A stretch of 64,000 nucleotides of DNA, taken from NCBI GenBank assembly GCA_037179515.1, contig JAXCGZ010021104.1, forward strand, positions 1-64,000, in the 5' to 3' direction. The notes beneath the pieces were generated by a model, which was given only the letters and a program-made list of their open reading frames with translations, searched no databases and was not told where the DNA came from. This document shows positions 10,400-64,000 of this stretch, piece by piece. Source of the DNA: Halocaridina rubra. Lineage: Eukaryota; Arthropoda; Malacostraca; Decapoda; Atyidae. Numbering within the stretch: position 1 is the first letter of the stretch; the number at the start of each line of letters is the position of its first letter. The position numbers were made by a program, and so were the translations under genes.

Positions 10400-12797
10400 G
10401 ATTTTGATTATGGGAGACTTTAATCATAAAGAGATAGATTGGATAAATCTTGACCCACACAGTGGTGAGGACTCCTTTGGGGCAAGATTCCTAGATTGCG
10501 TACAAGGGAATTTCCTACACCAACATGTAATGGAACCAACAAGAGCCAGGGGTGGGGATGAGCCATCACTACTTGATCTGGTGTTCACAGATAATGTGTT
10601 GGATATTGAAAATATTGAGTATGAACCACCAATTGGAAAGAGTGACCACTGTGTGTTGTTGATGGAGTATATCATTGAAGACATTCTTCCTGAGAGTAGA
10701 GGCACTGAGGACATGAGGAGGAACTATCAGAAAGGAGATTACATCAAAATGAATGAGCTTTTTGCAGTTATTGACTGGAGAACCTTATTTTACAACAAAT
10801 CTGTACAAGAAATGTATGACATCTTTTGTGAGAAATATGGGAAGATAGTAGATTGCTGCATACCTGTCACCAAAGTAGGTGTAATTCATGCCAGAGAGAA
10901 ATGGTTCGATAATAGGTGTAAAAGAGCTAAGGAGTGGAGAGACAAATGCTGGAAAAGGTATAGGAGGAGAAAAAACATAAATGCCTGGCAAACCTACAAA
11001 AGAGCAAGAAATGACTACCTAAGTAAAAGGAGAGAGGCAGAGAAAGATTATGAGAGGGACATCACCAGGAAGGCTAAAGAAAATCCCAAGCTTTTCCACA
11101 GCTTTATCAGAGGAAAACTGAAGGTAAAAGAACAGGTTTTAAGGCTAAAGAGAGCGGATGGAAGCATCACTGAGACGGACGAAGAGATCTGCAAAGAATT
11201 GAACAAGGAGTTTCAGTCAGTATTTACAGTAGAAAATACCCCACCCCCTCAGATTGCAGTGATAGAAGCTCAAGGGCCGGTATTAGAGAACATCAACCTT
11301 ACAGCCACAGAGGTATGCAAAGCGCTGATGGATTTAGATGTTCATAAAGCTACAGGTCCTGATGACATATCCCCTCATGTGCTTAAAAAATGCGCAAACA
11401 CAATATCAGTGGCACTAAGTATCATATTTAAGGAGTCATTGGAGTCGGGGGAGATTCCAAGATGCTGGAAACAAGCAAATGTGATACCTATCTTCAAAAA
11501 GGGAAGGAGGGATACGGCTCTGAACTATAGACCAGTTTCCTTGACCAGCATAGTTTGCAAACTTATGGAGAAACTACTAAGGAAACATATCTCTCTTCAC
11601 TTGGAATCCTTCAACTTTTTGTCAGTGAGGCAACATGGCTTCAGAGAAGGAAGATCAACAGTAACAAACTTATTAGAATTTTATGATGAGGTAAGCCAAA
11701 TCTTACAGGAAAGAGAGGGCTGGGCAGATTGCATATTCCTAGACTTCCAGAAAGCGTTTGACACTGTTCCACATGGGAGACTTATTAGGAAGCTGCAATC
11801 AATGGCTAGAATAGGTGGAAATGTCTTGGAATGGATAAAAACTTACTTAGAAGGAAGGGAACAGAGGGTTAGAGTAAGACACTCAGTGTCTGAATGGAGA
11901 AGAGTTAGTAGTGGAGTTCCACAGGGTTCAGTTTTAGGGCCACTTTTGTTCCTTGTATATGTAAATGACCTACCAGAGTCTGTAAATTCATTCATGAATA
12001 TGTTTGCAGATGATGCAAAGATTGTGAAGAAAGTAAAAAACGAGAACAATGGTAGAGAACTTCAGGAGGATCTAAATAATCTGCATGAGTGGTCAGAAAA
12101 GTGGCTAATGAAATTCAATACCTCAAAATGTAAGGTAATGAGAATGGGTACAAGTGCAAGAAGGCCCAAGCTTGACTACTCGGTGGCTGGAGTACAACTT
12201 CAGGAGACAGAAAATGAGAGAGATCTAGGAGTAAACATATTGGCAGATTTGTCTCCAGAAATACATATAAATGGCATAGTAAGGGCAGCATATGCATTCT
12301 TATCAAATGTAAGGGTAGCCTTCAGGCACATGGACAAGGAAATGTTCAGAAATATTTATGTAACCTATGTGAGGCCAAAACTCGAATATGCAGCCCCCTT
12401 TTGGAATCCGCACTTGAAAAAGCACATAGCTAAGCTTGAAAAAGTTCAAAGACATGCCACGAAACTGGTGCCAGAAATACGCAATCTCGGTTATGATGAG
12501 AGGCTGAGGGAATTAGACTTGCCATCACTCGAAGCTAGAAGAGTAAGGGGGGATATGGTGACAGTCTTTAAATTCCTTCATGGTTATGATAGAGTGGATA
12601 GGGATCGATATTTCGATATGGCTGGCTCTAGAACTAGAGGTCATAGTTTGAAGCTTCGGAAGAAAACTTGTTTGCAGGATGTAAGGAAATACTTTTTCAG
12701 TGTAACAGTAGTTGATAATTGGAATTGGCTAAGCGAGGAGGTAGTTAATGCTACCTCAATCCATAGTTTTAAGGACAGGTATGATAAGTATCACTAA
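10368..12797 (+). CDS. CR1 endonuclease C-terminus and reverse transcriptase
   Basis: An open frame of about 800 residues. It begins with the rest of the endonuclease: the GDFNH block and, about 75 residues later, KSDHCV, the catalytic Asp-His pair. A coiled, Lys/Arg-rich stretch follows. The reverse transcriptase comes next, with YRPVSL, LDFQKAFD (first catalytic Asp), GVPQGSVLGP and FADD (the catalytic Asp pair, with Phe in place of Tyr). The C-terminal part has RPKLEYAAPFWNPH and ends SFKDRYDKYH. No internal stop is present, so only the upstream frameshift and the 5' truncation inactivate it. Such proteins copy the element's RNA into nicked chromosomal DNA in the nucleus. Confidence 0.9.
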   Translation: MLTWRGRKKCRILIMGDFNHKEIDWINLDPHSGEDSFGARFLDCVQGNFLHQHVMEPTRARGGDEPSLLDLVFTDNVLDIENIEYEPPIGKSDHCVLLMEYIIEDILPESRGTEDMRRNYQKGDYIKMNELFAVIDWRTLFYNKSVQEMYDIFCEKYGKIVDCCIPVTKVGVIHAREKWFDNRCKRAKEWRDKCWKRYRRRKNINAWQTYKRARNDYLSKRREAEKDYERDITRKAKENPKLFHSFIRGKLKVKEQVLRLKRADGSITETDEEICKELNKEFQSVFTVENTPPPQIAVIEAQGPVLENINLTATEVCKALMDLDVHKATGPDDISPHVLKKCANTISVALSIIFKESLESGEIPRCWKQANVIPIFKKGRRDTALNYRPVSLTSIVCKLMEKLLRKHISLHLESFNFLSVRQHGFREGRSTVTNLLEFYDEVSQILQEREGWADCIFLDFQKAFDTVPHGRLIRKLQSMARIGGNVLEWIKTYLEGREQRVRVRHSVSEWRRVSSGVPQGSVLGPLLFLVYVNDLPESVNSFMNMFADDAKIVKKVKNENNGRELQEDLNNLHEWSEKWLMKFNTSKCKVMRMGTSARRPKLDYSVAGVQLQETENERDLGVNILADLSPEIHINGIVRAAYAFLSNVRVAFRHMDKEMFRNIYVTYVRPKLEYAAPFWNPHLKKHIAKLEKVQRHATKLVPEIRNLGYDERLRELDLPSLEARRVRGDMVTVFKFLHGYDRVDRDRYFDMAGSRTRGHSLKLRKKTCLQDVRKYFFSVTVVDNWNWLSEEVVNATSIHSFKDRYDKYH

Positions 12798-12885
12798 GTC
12801 TAAAAATGGAACCGATCAGGAGACGGGAAGATACGAGCTTTGGGCTCTTTCCCGTAAACACAATTAGGTAATCACAATTAGGTAA

Positions 12886-12887
<2 letters not shown>

Positions 12888-12917
<30 letters not shown>
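12888..12917. repeat. (AC)n microsatellite in the CR1 tail
   Basis: AC repeats follow directly on the second CAATTAGGTAATCA unit of the CR1 tail and precede the next CR1 copy. Confidence 0.9.
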
Positions 12918-12919
<2 letters not shown>

Positions 12920-13650
12920 GGGTACAACTTCAAGAGACAGAAAATGAGAGAGATCTAGGAGTAAACATACTGGCCGATTTGTCTCCAGAAATACATATAA
13001 ATGGCATAGTAAGGGCAGCATATGCATTCTTATCAAATGTAAGGGTAGCCTTCAGGCACATGGACAAGGAAATGTTCAGAAATATTTATGTAACCTATGT
13101 GAGGCCAAAACTCGAATATGCAGCCCCCTTTTGGAATCCGCACTTGAAAAAGCACATAGCTAAGCTTGAAAAAGTTCAAAGACATGCCACGAAACTGGTG
13201 CCAGAAATACGCAATCTCAGTTATGATGAGAGGCTGAGGGAATTAGACTTACCATCACTCGAAGCTAGAAGAATGAGGGGGGATATGGTGACAGTCTTTA
13301 AATTCCTTCATGGTTATGATAGAGTGGATAGGGATCGATATTTTGATATGGCTGGCTCTAGAACTAGAGGTCATAATTTGAAGCTTCGTAAGAAAACTTC
13401 TTTGCAGGATGTAAGGAAATACTTTTTCAGTGTAAGAGTAGTTGATAATTGGAATTGGCTAAGCGAGAAGGCAGTTAATGCTATCTCAATCCCTAGTTTT
13501 AAGGACAGGTATGATAAGTATCACTAAGTATAAAATGGAACCGATGAGGAGACGGGAAGATACGAGCTTTGGGCTCTTTCCCGTAAACACAATTAGGTAA
13601 TCACAATTAGGTAATCACACCCACCCACACACACACACACACAATTAGGT
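12918..13650 (+). mobile_element. CR1-like LINE, 5'-truncated tandem copy
   Basis: A second copy in the same orientation begins inside the codons for GVQLQETENERDLGVN and runs to the same stop, 3' UTR and ATTAGGTAATCACA tail. The encoded 180-residue C-terminal part is open. It differs from the upstream copy at scattered positions, so it is a separate insertion or an old tandem duplicate. Confidence 0.9.
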
Positions 13651-13813
13651 AATAACACACATAATAAGGAAAAATTTGGCACATTAGCTAAAATTAAGTA
13701 CATACACAAAAACAGTTGATGATATTGCATATATAAATTAGTATACATATTCTCTGATTATTCGAACTGGGGTTCTTAGCATACAACTTTTCAGTATCTA
13801 TCTTGCTTAATAA

Positions 13814-13814
13814 A

Positions 13815-13898
<84 letters not shown>

Positions 13899-13925
13899 TG
13901 CATCATCATCATCATCATTATCATC
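13814..13925. repeat. (AAT)n followed by (CAT)n
   Basis: AAT repeats from 13814 to about 13898, then a short CAT run. Confidence 0.95.
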
Positions 13926-14499
13926 AATTTACATTGATATATGAATTCCCCCCAAAAAGTACAAAGTTACACATTAGCTGCTAGATTTTTTAATTTAAGT
14001 AATGAAAAACAGGTTATTTTTTCACTGCAAGCAATGAAAAGAAAGAATGAAAGAAAGACAGAAAAGGAAAAGAAAGAAAGAAAGAAAGACCTAAAAACCT
14101 CGACCAGACTATAATTGTTTGTCCAGGAACTGGGTGTGTCATCCGCGAGCGTCACAAGGTCCTGACATCATTTGTCATGCCATTTGTGCTCAATCTAAGA
14201 TTCAAATTGGCCCGAGACATTTAAACCTTATTGTTAGGTCAGTATGAATCTTGTTTTTATTCAGTCTAATCCATATCTCATAGTAGGAAAGCATTTAATA
14301 AGATAATTCTAAAGAGGAAATTGAAATTCCCGGTTGAGAGTTTGCAAAGTTCTCTATCTGTTAGATCTCCAGGCTTAGAATTTTACGCCTTTTTTCATCG
14401 AAAACTATTAATAATTTATTATTTTTATCAGTAAAAAAATTCCTGTAATTTTTCTTAATTGAATAAATTACGGTGAGGTTATTTTGGTCCTTAAAAATT
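13926..14499. other. Upstream of OSBPL1A, nothing recognised
   Basis: AT-rich sequence with an AAAG-rich stretch at 14036-14090. No exon seen. It could hold upstream promoter elements of OSBPL1A. Confidence 0.35.
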
Positions 14500-14626
14500 A
14501 TTTGTAGATAACTGGAGCTCATTTTGTTTACATTGATCAGCTGTTTGCTGTCAACAGTCAGCTTGGCTGAAGCCATTACGGCGATGGGTTGTTTGTGATA
14601 TTTTGTTATTGTTTGATACATTATAT
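14500..14626 (+). promoter_or_regulatory. OSBPL1A: Candidate first non-coding exon of OSBPL1A
   Basis: A GC-richer island (GTCAACAGTCAGCTTGGC, then GCCATTACGGCGATGG) in AT-rich DNA ends in a strong GTAAGTATG donor at 14627. An arthropod-type initiator (TCAGC/CAGTC) is near 14551. The coding ATG lies in the next recognised exon, which starts with an acceptor, so at least one upstream untranslated exon must exist. This is the best candidate but no transcript evidence is available. Confidence 0.35.
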
Positions 14627-15464
14627 GTAAGTATGGCTACGCAGAGTATTCATATAAGTATATTTTAAACACGTGACACCGTAATTTATCAAGTATTTTG
14701 TGTGTATAAGAAAAATGTCTTGTAAATGGTTCAATTTGAATTCATGTCACTTTCTTAACTTTGGTTATTTTTATTTAATATATTAATTCGATTTTGCATC
14801 TCAGTTTTTTTATTTGTCCGTGGCATTTTAATGATTTTTCTCAGCAGTTTTAATATTATATTTGGTTAGGTGTGTAGAAATAATATAGGTTAAATTATTA
14901 GGAACACAGTTCTGGATTTATAACTATCAAATTATTAAAGGTGATAGAATTTATTTATGTAAATATTCACTCACTATCCTTAAAGATTTGATAATTACCT
15001 TTATGGTTTCTTGTGATATTTAGTCGAATTTTTTTTAACTATGACACCCGTCTCATCCTCAACTATTTTATGCTGTGTAAGTAGCTCTAGATATTTAAAT
15101 ATTGTTTTTTGATATCTGTAAAATGAATCTGACCTTCAGAATCGTCATATATTACTCTTTCTTAGATTAGGTTAGGGTAACTTAGGGTTAGATGAGTTAG
15201 AAAGAATATTTGGCACTTTTGAAGGTCATTGTCGTTTCAAACAAGTAATAAGATTTAGGAGAAACAGAAATATCACTTCCAAAGGGAGACGTGTGAACTT
15301 GTAGAAATATGTAAGATTTTTTTTTTTTGTATTTTCAATTGTTTTAATGCAGCATAATATTAGATTATTTTTAGTTTAGTATTGCATACTTCTCCCTAGT
15401 TCGAAAACATATTTTTTATGCGATTTGAACTGTATTGATATATTCTTTTTTAACATTTTATGTC
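14627..15464 (+). other. Putative intron 1, nothing recognised
   Basis: AT-rich sequence with GGTTAGG-type motifs near 14865 and 15167. No exon or mobile element recognised. Confidence 0.35.
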
Positions 15465-15745
15465 AAAATTAGCCTCCATTTGGAAGTGGACACAAACGGA
15501 TTAAAACTTGTGAAGTAAGGCTGTATTCCCTTCGTAACTCCCCGCTGTGGGCTCGAACGTGGGTCTGTCTCTTCCCGAATCGAGCACTTCGCCACTGCGG
15601 CAATCCCCTTGTATGCCGATAGCATCTGACGTTCCCAGGTGGACGCCCTTCTAAGTAATTACAAGACCTAAAGGGGCTTAGCCTCGCTGATAGAATGAAA
15701 AGCGGCATACTCACTTCTATATGGCCATTAGTATACATTAGATTT
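15465..15745 (-). mobile_element. SINE-B copy, minus strand
   Basis: On the minus strand it has the box-A-like start (GCCGCAGTGGCGAAGTGCTCG), the box-B-like GTTCGAGCCCAC and the downstream body with the GTGTCCAC segment. The part from 15640 to 15745 may be an additional unrelated repeat. Confidence 0.6.
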
Positions 15746-16010
15746 CATTATGTTAGTTCTCCCCAGTTTGAAAACGAGTTAAGGTTATAGGTATTTCGTC
15801 ATTTATTGACTCATTGGAAGTATAAGAGTAAACATTAATGTATGCCAAATTAAGTTTACTTTGTATTACAGTTGTTGGATGGTTTCATTGCTTATATTTT
15901 CTTTGTTTATATACTTTTGCTAGTATTTTAAGTACCATGTTGAGTATATATGAATATGTAAGCACAAACTATTAGCATACAGCACTAAATGGCAAGAAAG
16001 CCCATCAGTT

Positions 16011-16124
16011 AAGCAACACATGGAAAATAACGCTATATTTCGTGTCCTAAGTGGACCCCTTCTCAAGCTTGAGAAGGGGTCTAGTTGGGACCTGAAATAT
16101 AGGGTTATTTTCTATGTGTTGTTT
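16011..16124. repeat. 57-bp-arm hairpin centred on AAGCTT
   Basis: The sequence folds back on itself around 16067/16068 with no loop to speak of. Arms of 57 nt pair almost completely, including GGACCCCTTCTCAAG against CTTGAGAAGGGGTC, with three or four mismatches. It looks like a small palindromic transposon (MITE). It lies in the predicted 5' UTR intron, so a transcript would form a long hairpin. Confidence 0.85.
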
Positions 16125-16473
16125 CACTGATATATGAATATGTTCATAGGGAATTTATTTACTTGCTCCAGTCAAATGTAAGCTCAATAACTGTATGTAA
16201 TTATGCTCTGTGCTGCTATTGGGTTCAGAATATACTGTACACTAATTGTTGCTTGCCCAATATGTATAATGAGCCTGGTTCATGCTACATATATATTAAT
16301 CTCTTCCACGACAATTTAAAAATAACAGTTGCAATTCTAAACGAATTAGGTGAGAAAAAAGCGAGAGACGTCATTTCTGATATGTCTCACCTTTTACTGC
16401 AATTGCTGAGATGCTGTAAGTTGGTTAGTGGGTGTATGATTAACTCTAAATACAGTACTCTTCTCTGCCTTAG

Positions 16474-16532
16474 GAAGACTCAGAGAAAATTGAAATGGAT
16501 GACAATACTTTTTCAAAGCATATTTTTATGTG
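16474..16532 (+). other. OSBPL1A: Candidate untranslated exon of OSBPL1A
   Basis: A 59-nt segment lies between a pyrimidine-rich acceptor (CTCTTCTCTGCCTTAG) and a GTAAGT donor. Spliced to 16676 it contains a stop in the frame of the main ATG, so it cannot extend the protein. It would instead carry a short upstream frame starting with ATGGATGAC and ending at the TAA that overlaps the main ATG (TAATG). Computed from splice signals only. Confidence 0.3.
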
Positions 16533-16717
16533 GTAAGTTACAAAAAGATATTTCGTCCTTTTCCTAAAATGTCAGACGAGCTAAATGAAATATTTTCATT
16601 GCCTTGGAAGAGATTAAATCTTTGATTAATGTACTTCCTAATCAGCTGATAACAATTAGTATCTTATTTTTTTAGGTTTGTTGCTGTAGATTGCAGAATT
16701 ATAAATTTATTGTTATA

Positions 16718-57980
<41,263 letters not shown>

Positions 57981-58443
57981 GTAGGTGCAATAGATCAATT
58001 CGAAATTTATAAACATTGGATTGCAAATCATTATTGTCTTATGCATTGTAGACTGGCCTTTTCGTCGAATGCGTTTTTTTTTTTCGGTATATTATCGATC
58101 GATTTCCATCATGATTTTTTGTTTTTGACAAAATTAGCAACCATTTTGTGATGTTTTGGTTTCCAGATAGAAGCTTTTCCAGTTTTTTGTTTTGTTGTTT
58201 TTTTTTTAATCTCCTTTTAGCGAAATAATTTTCCATCTCTTAATAATAGATTTTGCGTTTCCGTGTATTTCATGTACATTTTGTCAAGATTTTGATTGTA
58301 AATTCAATACAATACTTCAAGAATATATTTTTTAATCTTTTAGTTGGATACTATATTGTAAACTGTTCGTAAAATTTGTAAAACTATCGGTTTGAAACTT
58401 ATATATATTTTTTTTAACAAAATATTGGCAAGTAAGGTACTGG

Positions 58444-58447
<4 letters not shown>
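57981..58447 (+). other. Intron, nothing recognised
   Basis: T-rich intron DNA after the candidate exon. Confidence 0.4.

Positions 58448-58512
<65 letters not shown>
58448..58512. repeat. (TA)n tract
   Basis: Pure TA run on the tail side of a SINE-A copy. Confidence 0.95.

Positions 58513-59598
<1,086 letters not shown>

Positions 59599-59652
<54 letters not shown>
59599..59652. repeat. (TG)n microsatellite
   Basis: Separates two CR1 copies in tandem. Confidence 0.95.
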
Positions 59653-59654
<2 letters not shown>

Positions 59655-61045
59655 ACCTAATTGTGTTTACGGGAAAGAGCCCGAAGCTCGTATCTTCCCG
59701 TCTCCCGATCGGTTCCATCTTTTACTTAGTGATACTTATCATACCTGTCCTTAAAACTATGGACTGAAATAGCATTAACTACCTATCAACTACTCTTACA
59801 CTGAAAAAGTATTTCCTTACATCCTGCTAAGAAGTTTTTTTTACGAAGCTTTAAACTATGACCTCTAGTTCTAGAGCCAGCCATATCAAAATATCGATCC
59901 CTATCCACTCTATCATAACCATGAAGTAATTTAAAGACTGTCACCATATCCCCCCTCAATCTTCCATCTTCGATTGATGGTAAGTCTAATTCTCTCAGCC
60001 CCTCATCATAACTGAGATAGCGTATTTCTGACACCAGTTTCGTGGCATGTCTTTGAACTTTTTCAAGCTTAGCTACGTGTTTTTTCAAGTGCGGATTCCA
60101 AAAGGGGGCTGCATATTCAAGTTTTGGCCTCACATAGGTTACATAAATATTTCTGAGCATTTCCTTGTCCATGTTCCTGAAGGCTACCCTTACATTTGCT
60201 AAGAAAGCATATACTGCCCTTACTATGCCATTTATATGTATTCCTGGAGACAAATCTGCCAGTATGTTTACTCCAAGATTTCTCTCATTTTCTGTCTCTT
60301 GAAGTTGTACTCCAGCCACCGAGTAGTCAAGCTTGGACCTTCTTGCACTTGTACCCATTCTCATTACCTTACATTTTGAGTATTGAATTTCATTAGCCAC
60401 TTTTCTGACCACTCATGGAGACTATTTAGATCTTCCTGAAGTTCTCTACCATTCTTCTCGTTTCTTACTTTCTTCACAATCTTTGCATCATCTGCAAACA
60501 TATTCATGAATGAATTTACAGACTCGCTCTGTATATAAATTATTAACACGTAAGATCTTAGTGGCCACAGTGGCTGGGTGGTAATTACATGCGAATTTGA
60601 TTCGTCAAGTCGCCCTCTGTTCCCTTCCTTCTAAGTAAGTTTTTATCCATTCCAAGACATTTCCACCTATTCTAGCCATTGCTTGCAACTTCTTAATAAG
60701 TCTCCCGTGTGGAACAGTGTCAAATGCTTTCTGGAAGTCTAGGAATATGCAATCTGTCCAGCTCTCTCTTTCTTGTAAGATTCGGCTTACCTCATCATAA
60801 AATTCTAATAAGTCTGTTACTGTTGATCTACCTTCTCTGAAGCTATGTTGTCTCACTGACAAAAAGTTGAAGGATTCCAAGTGAAGAGAGATATGTTTCC
60901 TTAGTAGTTTCTCCATAACTTTGCAAACTATGCTGGTCAAGGAAACTGGTCTGTAGTTTAAAGTCATATCTCTCCCTCCCTTTATGAAGATAGGTATCTC
61001 GTTCGCTTGTTTCCAGCATCTTGGAATCTCCCCTGACTCCAGTCA
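59653..61045 (-). mobile_element. CR1-like LINE with internal replacement
   Basis: Minus-strand copy reaching from the 3' tail to the codons for GEIPRCWKQAN. The RT block is visible (LNYRPVSLTSIVCKVMEKLL, LDFQKAFDTVPH, FADDAK). About 110 bp encoding the VRVRHSVSEW to VNDLP stretch, including the GVPQGSVLGP motif, is replaced by about 80 bp of unrelated sequence near 60530-60610. A frameshift lies near 60390 and the C-terminus is shifted. Confidence 0.9.
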
Positions 61046-61067
61046 GTGTGTGTGTGTGTGTGTGTGC

Positions 61068-61147
<80 letters not shown>
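61046..61147. repeat. (TG)n-(GA)n compound microsatellite
   Basis: TG repeats to 61081, GA repeats to 61147; marks the 5' truncation of the CR1 copy. Confidence 0.95.
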
Positions 61148-61151
<4 letters not shown>

Positions 61152-61179
61152 TTATTATTTTATTTTATTAATTTATACA

Positions 61180-61800
61180 TATACCGAGGCTGTTTCCCCC
61201 TTAAATTGGGGGGTAGCCGACGTCAAGAAAGGAAAGTTTGGGGAGAAGTTATTCTCCCCTCTACTCCCCCTCTTCGTTGACGCCTCGCAGGAGGTTGATA
61301 CAAGGGGGGGATTCCCAGTCCCCCCTCCCCGTCCACTTTTAGTCGCCTTTTACGACACGCAGGGAATACGGTGAGGCTATTCTTTGATATTATGCCCGCC
61401 CCACAGGGCACAAATATAAAAGGCCCCATGTGCTCCTTATTATCGTCTCCAACCAACCGCTCAATGGCAAAGCCCCTGCTGGGCTAAGGATGATGATGGG
61501 ATGGCCAAGAGTGCGCCGCCGCGCCCTCGTGTGGGAAACCTCTAGGGTTTTGCGGGAGTAATCGGCCGCCGCTGCCTGTCTACTACAGCAGCAAGATTTT
61601 TGGCAGGCCTTTGGCCCTCCCCACTTCTAGGTCTGGCTTCAGGGAACGCGCCACCAGCGAGATTTTGGCGGCACGAACTCCCCAATACGTTCCCAAGCAG
61701 ACTAGGGAGATGGATGACTAGATGCCACTCGTCTTGGAGTGGCCACGGCACTTGGGAGTGCCATCGCCGCAATGTGCGTTCAACTACACTTAAGAATAAG
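61180..61800. repeat. GC-rich unclassified repeat-like segment
   Basis: Unlike its AT-rich surroundings it is GC-rich, with C-runs, TTAGTCGCCTTTTACGACAC, ACGCAGGGAATACGG and CGCCGCCGCGCCC. It resembles the GC-rich body of a dispersed element more than an exon. No reading frame with a known domain. Confidence 0.45.
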
Positions 61801-61844
61801 TCATTTATTAAGGAAGGGTAATCGTAATTTTGTTGATAGTAGTA

Positions 61845-62972
<1,128 letters not shown>

Positions 62973-63037
<65 letters not shown>
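62973..63037. repeat. (TA)n tract
   Basis: Pure TA run. Confidence 0.95.
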
Positions 63038-63040
<3 letters not shown>

Positions 63041-63471
63041 TGGACTACTTTGTCTTTTCTTCTTATATTACTTTTACTTATACTTTATATACTGTTCTAG
63101 TGTATTATTTACTTGCATTATAATAAAAAAAAATTCATGTCCTTCGACTAGGCTGTTTGTGTCTACTTGAAATTCAACTCAGCCCATCCTCTCACTTAGG
63201 CCTAATGAAAATGTTAAGCCTAAGAAGCTATTGAAGTTGGAGAATTCAAATTTAGATATGTAGCTCATTTCGGTTACATCATGACTGGGAAAAAATACTT
63301 TATTCAGATAAATAAACATTTTATTCATCCTTTAAAGTATTATCTGCAAACGAAAAAAAAACAGTAAATTATACTGAAGGTAGAAAAAATAAGAGACTTC
63401 CTATGTGGAAATCTGGTGATATAGACTGTACGTTGAAGTACTGAGGTTCGTTGGACGAAATTACAGTCTCT

Positions 63472-63474
<3 letters not shown>
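63038..63474. other. Non-coding, nothing recognised
   Basis: AT-rich; no exon or repeat recognised. Confidence 0.4.

Positions 63475-63555
<81 letters not shown>
63475..63555. repeat. (GA)n tract
   Basis: GA run, 81 bp. Confidence 0.95.
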
Positions 63556-63557
<2 letters not shown>

Positions 63558-63641
63558 CTAGTAAGAAACGTCAACTCTCTGTAGATATGGAAAAAAATTT
63601 CAATAAAGAAAAAGTATATAGAAATTAGACTTGACTCCAAG

Positions 63642-63784
<143 letters not shown>

Positions 63785-64000
63785 AAATTGGTCTCTCTGG
63801 ATCTCATTTCCAATTTTGGGCGTGGCATTAGGTTAGGTTTTCAATATCCTCAAGCCTCTTCCCTTCTCTTTCGTCTATCTAATGGGTCTCCAGAGATGTT
63901 CCTCCTTGAGGATTAATTTTGTGGTCATTTCATTCTTGACTTTATGTACTCGTAATAACAGTATTATATATATTTTATTTAATCTCATTGTGTTTAATGC

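Larger units (their letters stand above)
10027..12890 (+). mobile_element. CR1-like non-LTR retrotransposon, nearly intact
   Basis: The element is 5'-truncated inside the endonuclease at a CA tract. It encodes an apurinic-like endonuclease and a reverse transcriptase separated by one frameshift, then a short 3' UTR with GGGCTCTTTCCCGTAAAC and a tail of repeated CAATTAGGTAATCA. The RT order (LNYRPVSLTSIVCKLMEKLL, LDFQKAFDTVPH, SSGVPQGSVLGPLLF, FADDAK) fits the CR1/L2 group. Seven copies of this family are in the window; this is the longest and best preserved, so probably the youngest. Confidence 0.9.

Noticed and set aside
16163..16567. A 134-codon plus-strand frame upstream of the OSBPL1A start
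   Set aside because: No domain or splice fit; it covers intron sequence and the candidate untranslated exon in another frame.

Overview
This is a 64-kb piece of an arthropod nuclear genome, most likely a decapod crustacean. The evidence is AT-rich DNA, very dense dinucleotide microsatellites (TA, TG, GA), widely spaced small exons with GT-AG borders, CR1- and RTE-like LINEs, pogo/Tigger-like DNA transposons and tRNA-derived SINEs. The species is not determined. No CRISPR, operon or other prokaryotic structure is present.

The main gene lies on the plus strand, from about 14.5 kb to beyond the right edge. It is an orthologue of oxysterol-binding protein-related protein 1, long form (OSBPL1A/ORP1L). 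Twelve coding exons (16718-47560) can be joined in one frame without a stop, giving 725 codons: N-terminal ankyrin repeats, a PH domain, coiled-coil linkers, an FFAT motif and a long Ser/Thr-rich linker. A thirteenth, 87-nt exon is proposed at 57894-57980. The sterol-binding ORD domain is not in the window and should lie downstream. In other animals ORP1L sits on late endosomes, binds Rab7 through its ankyrin repeats and contacts ER VAP proteins through FFAT.

At the far left, on the minus strand, are two exons of a C-type-lectin-like secreted protein (2171-2194 and 884-1072). A decayed paralogous copy of the same exon pair lies at 3968-4645 and is interrupted by a LINE 3' end.

Region by region: 1-5 kb lectin exons and LINE relics; 5-9 kb mostly unrecognised AT-rich DNA; 8.8-13.6 kb a cluster of CR1-like copies, one nearly intact (10027-12890); 14.5-30.9 kb OSBPL1A exons with introns peppered by a tRNA-derived SINE family and a broken RTE-like LINE; 31.2-46.6 kb a 15-kb mosaic filling one intron; 47-58 kb intron with a 913-bp pure TG tract; 58.4-61 kb CR1 copies; 61-64 kb LINE 3' ends and GA microsatellites.

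The most unusual part is the mosaic at 31199-46561. Long TA tracts separate two head-to-head tandem arrays of a 272-274-bp unit carrying a tRNA-like sequence, a transposon holding about six 180-bp repeats, a Tigger-ended element filled with fourteen 160-bp repeats, a broken Tigger transposase copy facing an internally deleted inverted copy, and a palindromic Tigger-ended element. Nearly every module has TA at its borders.
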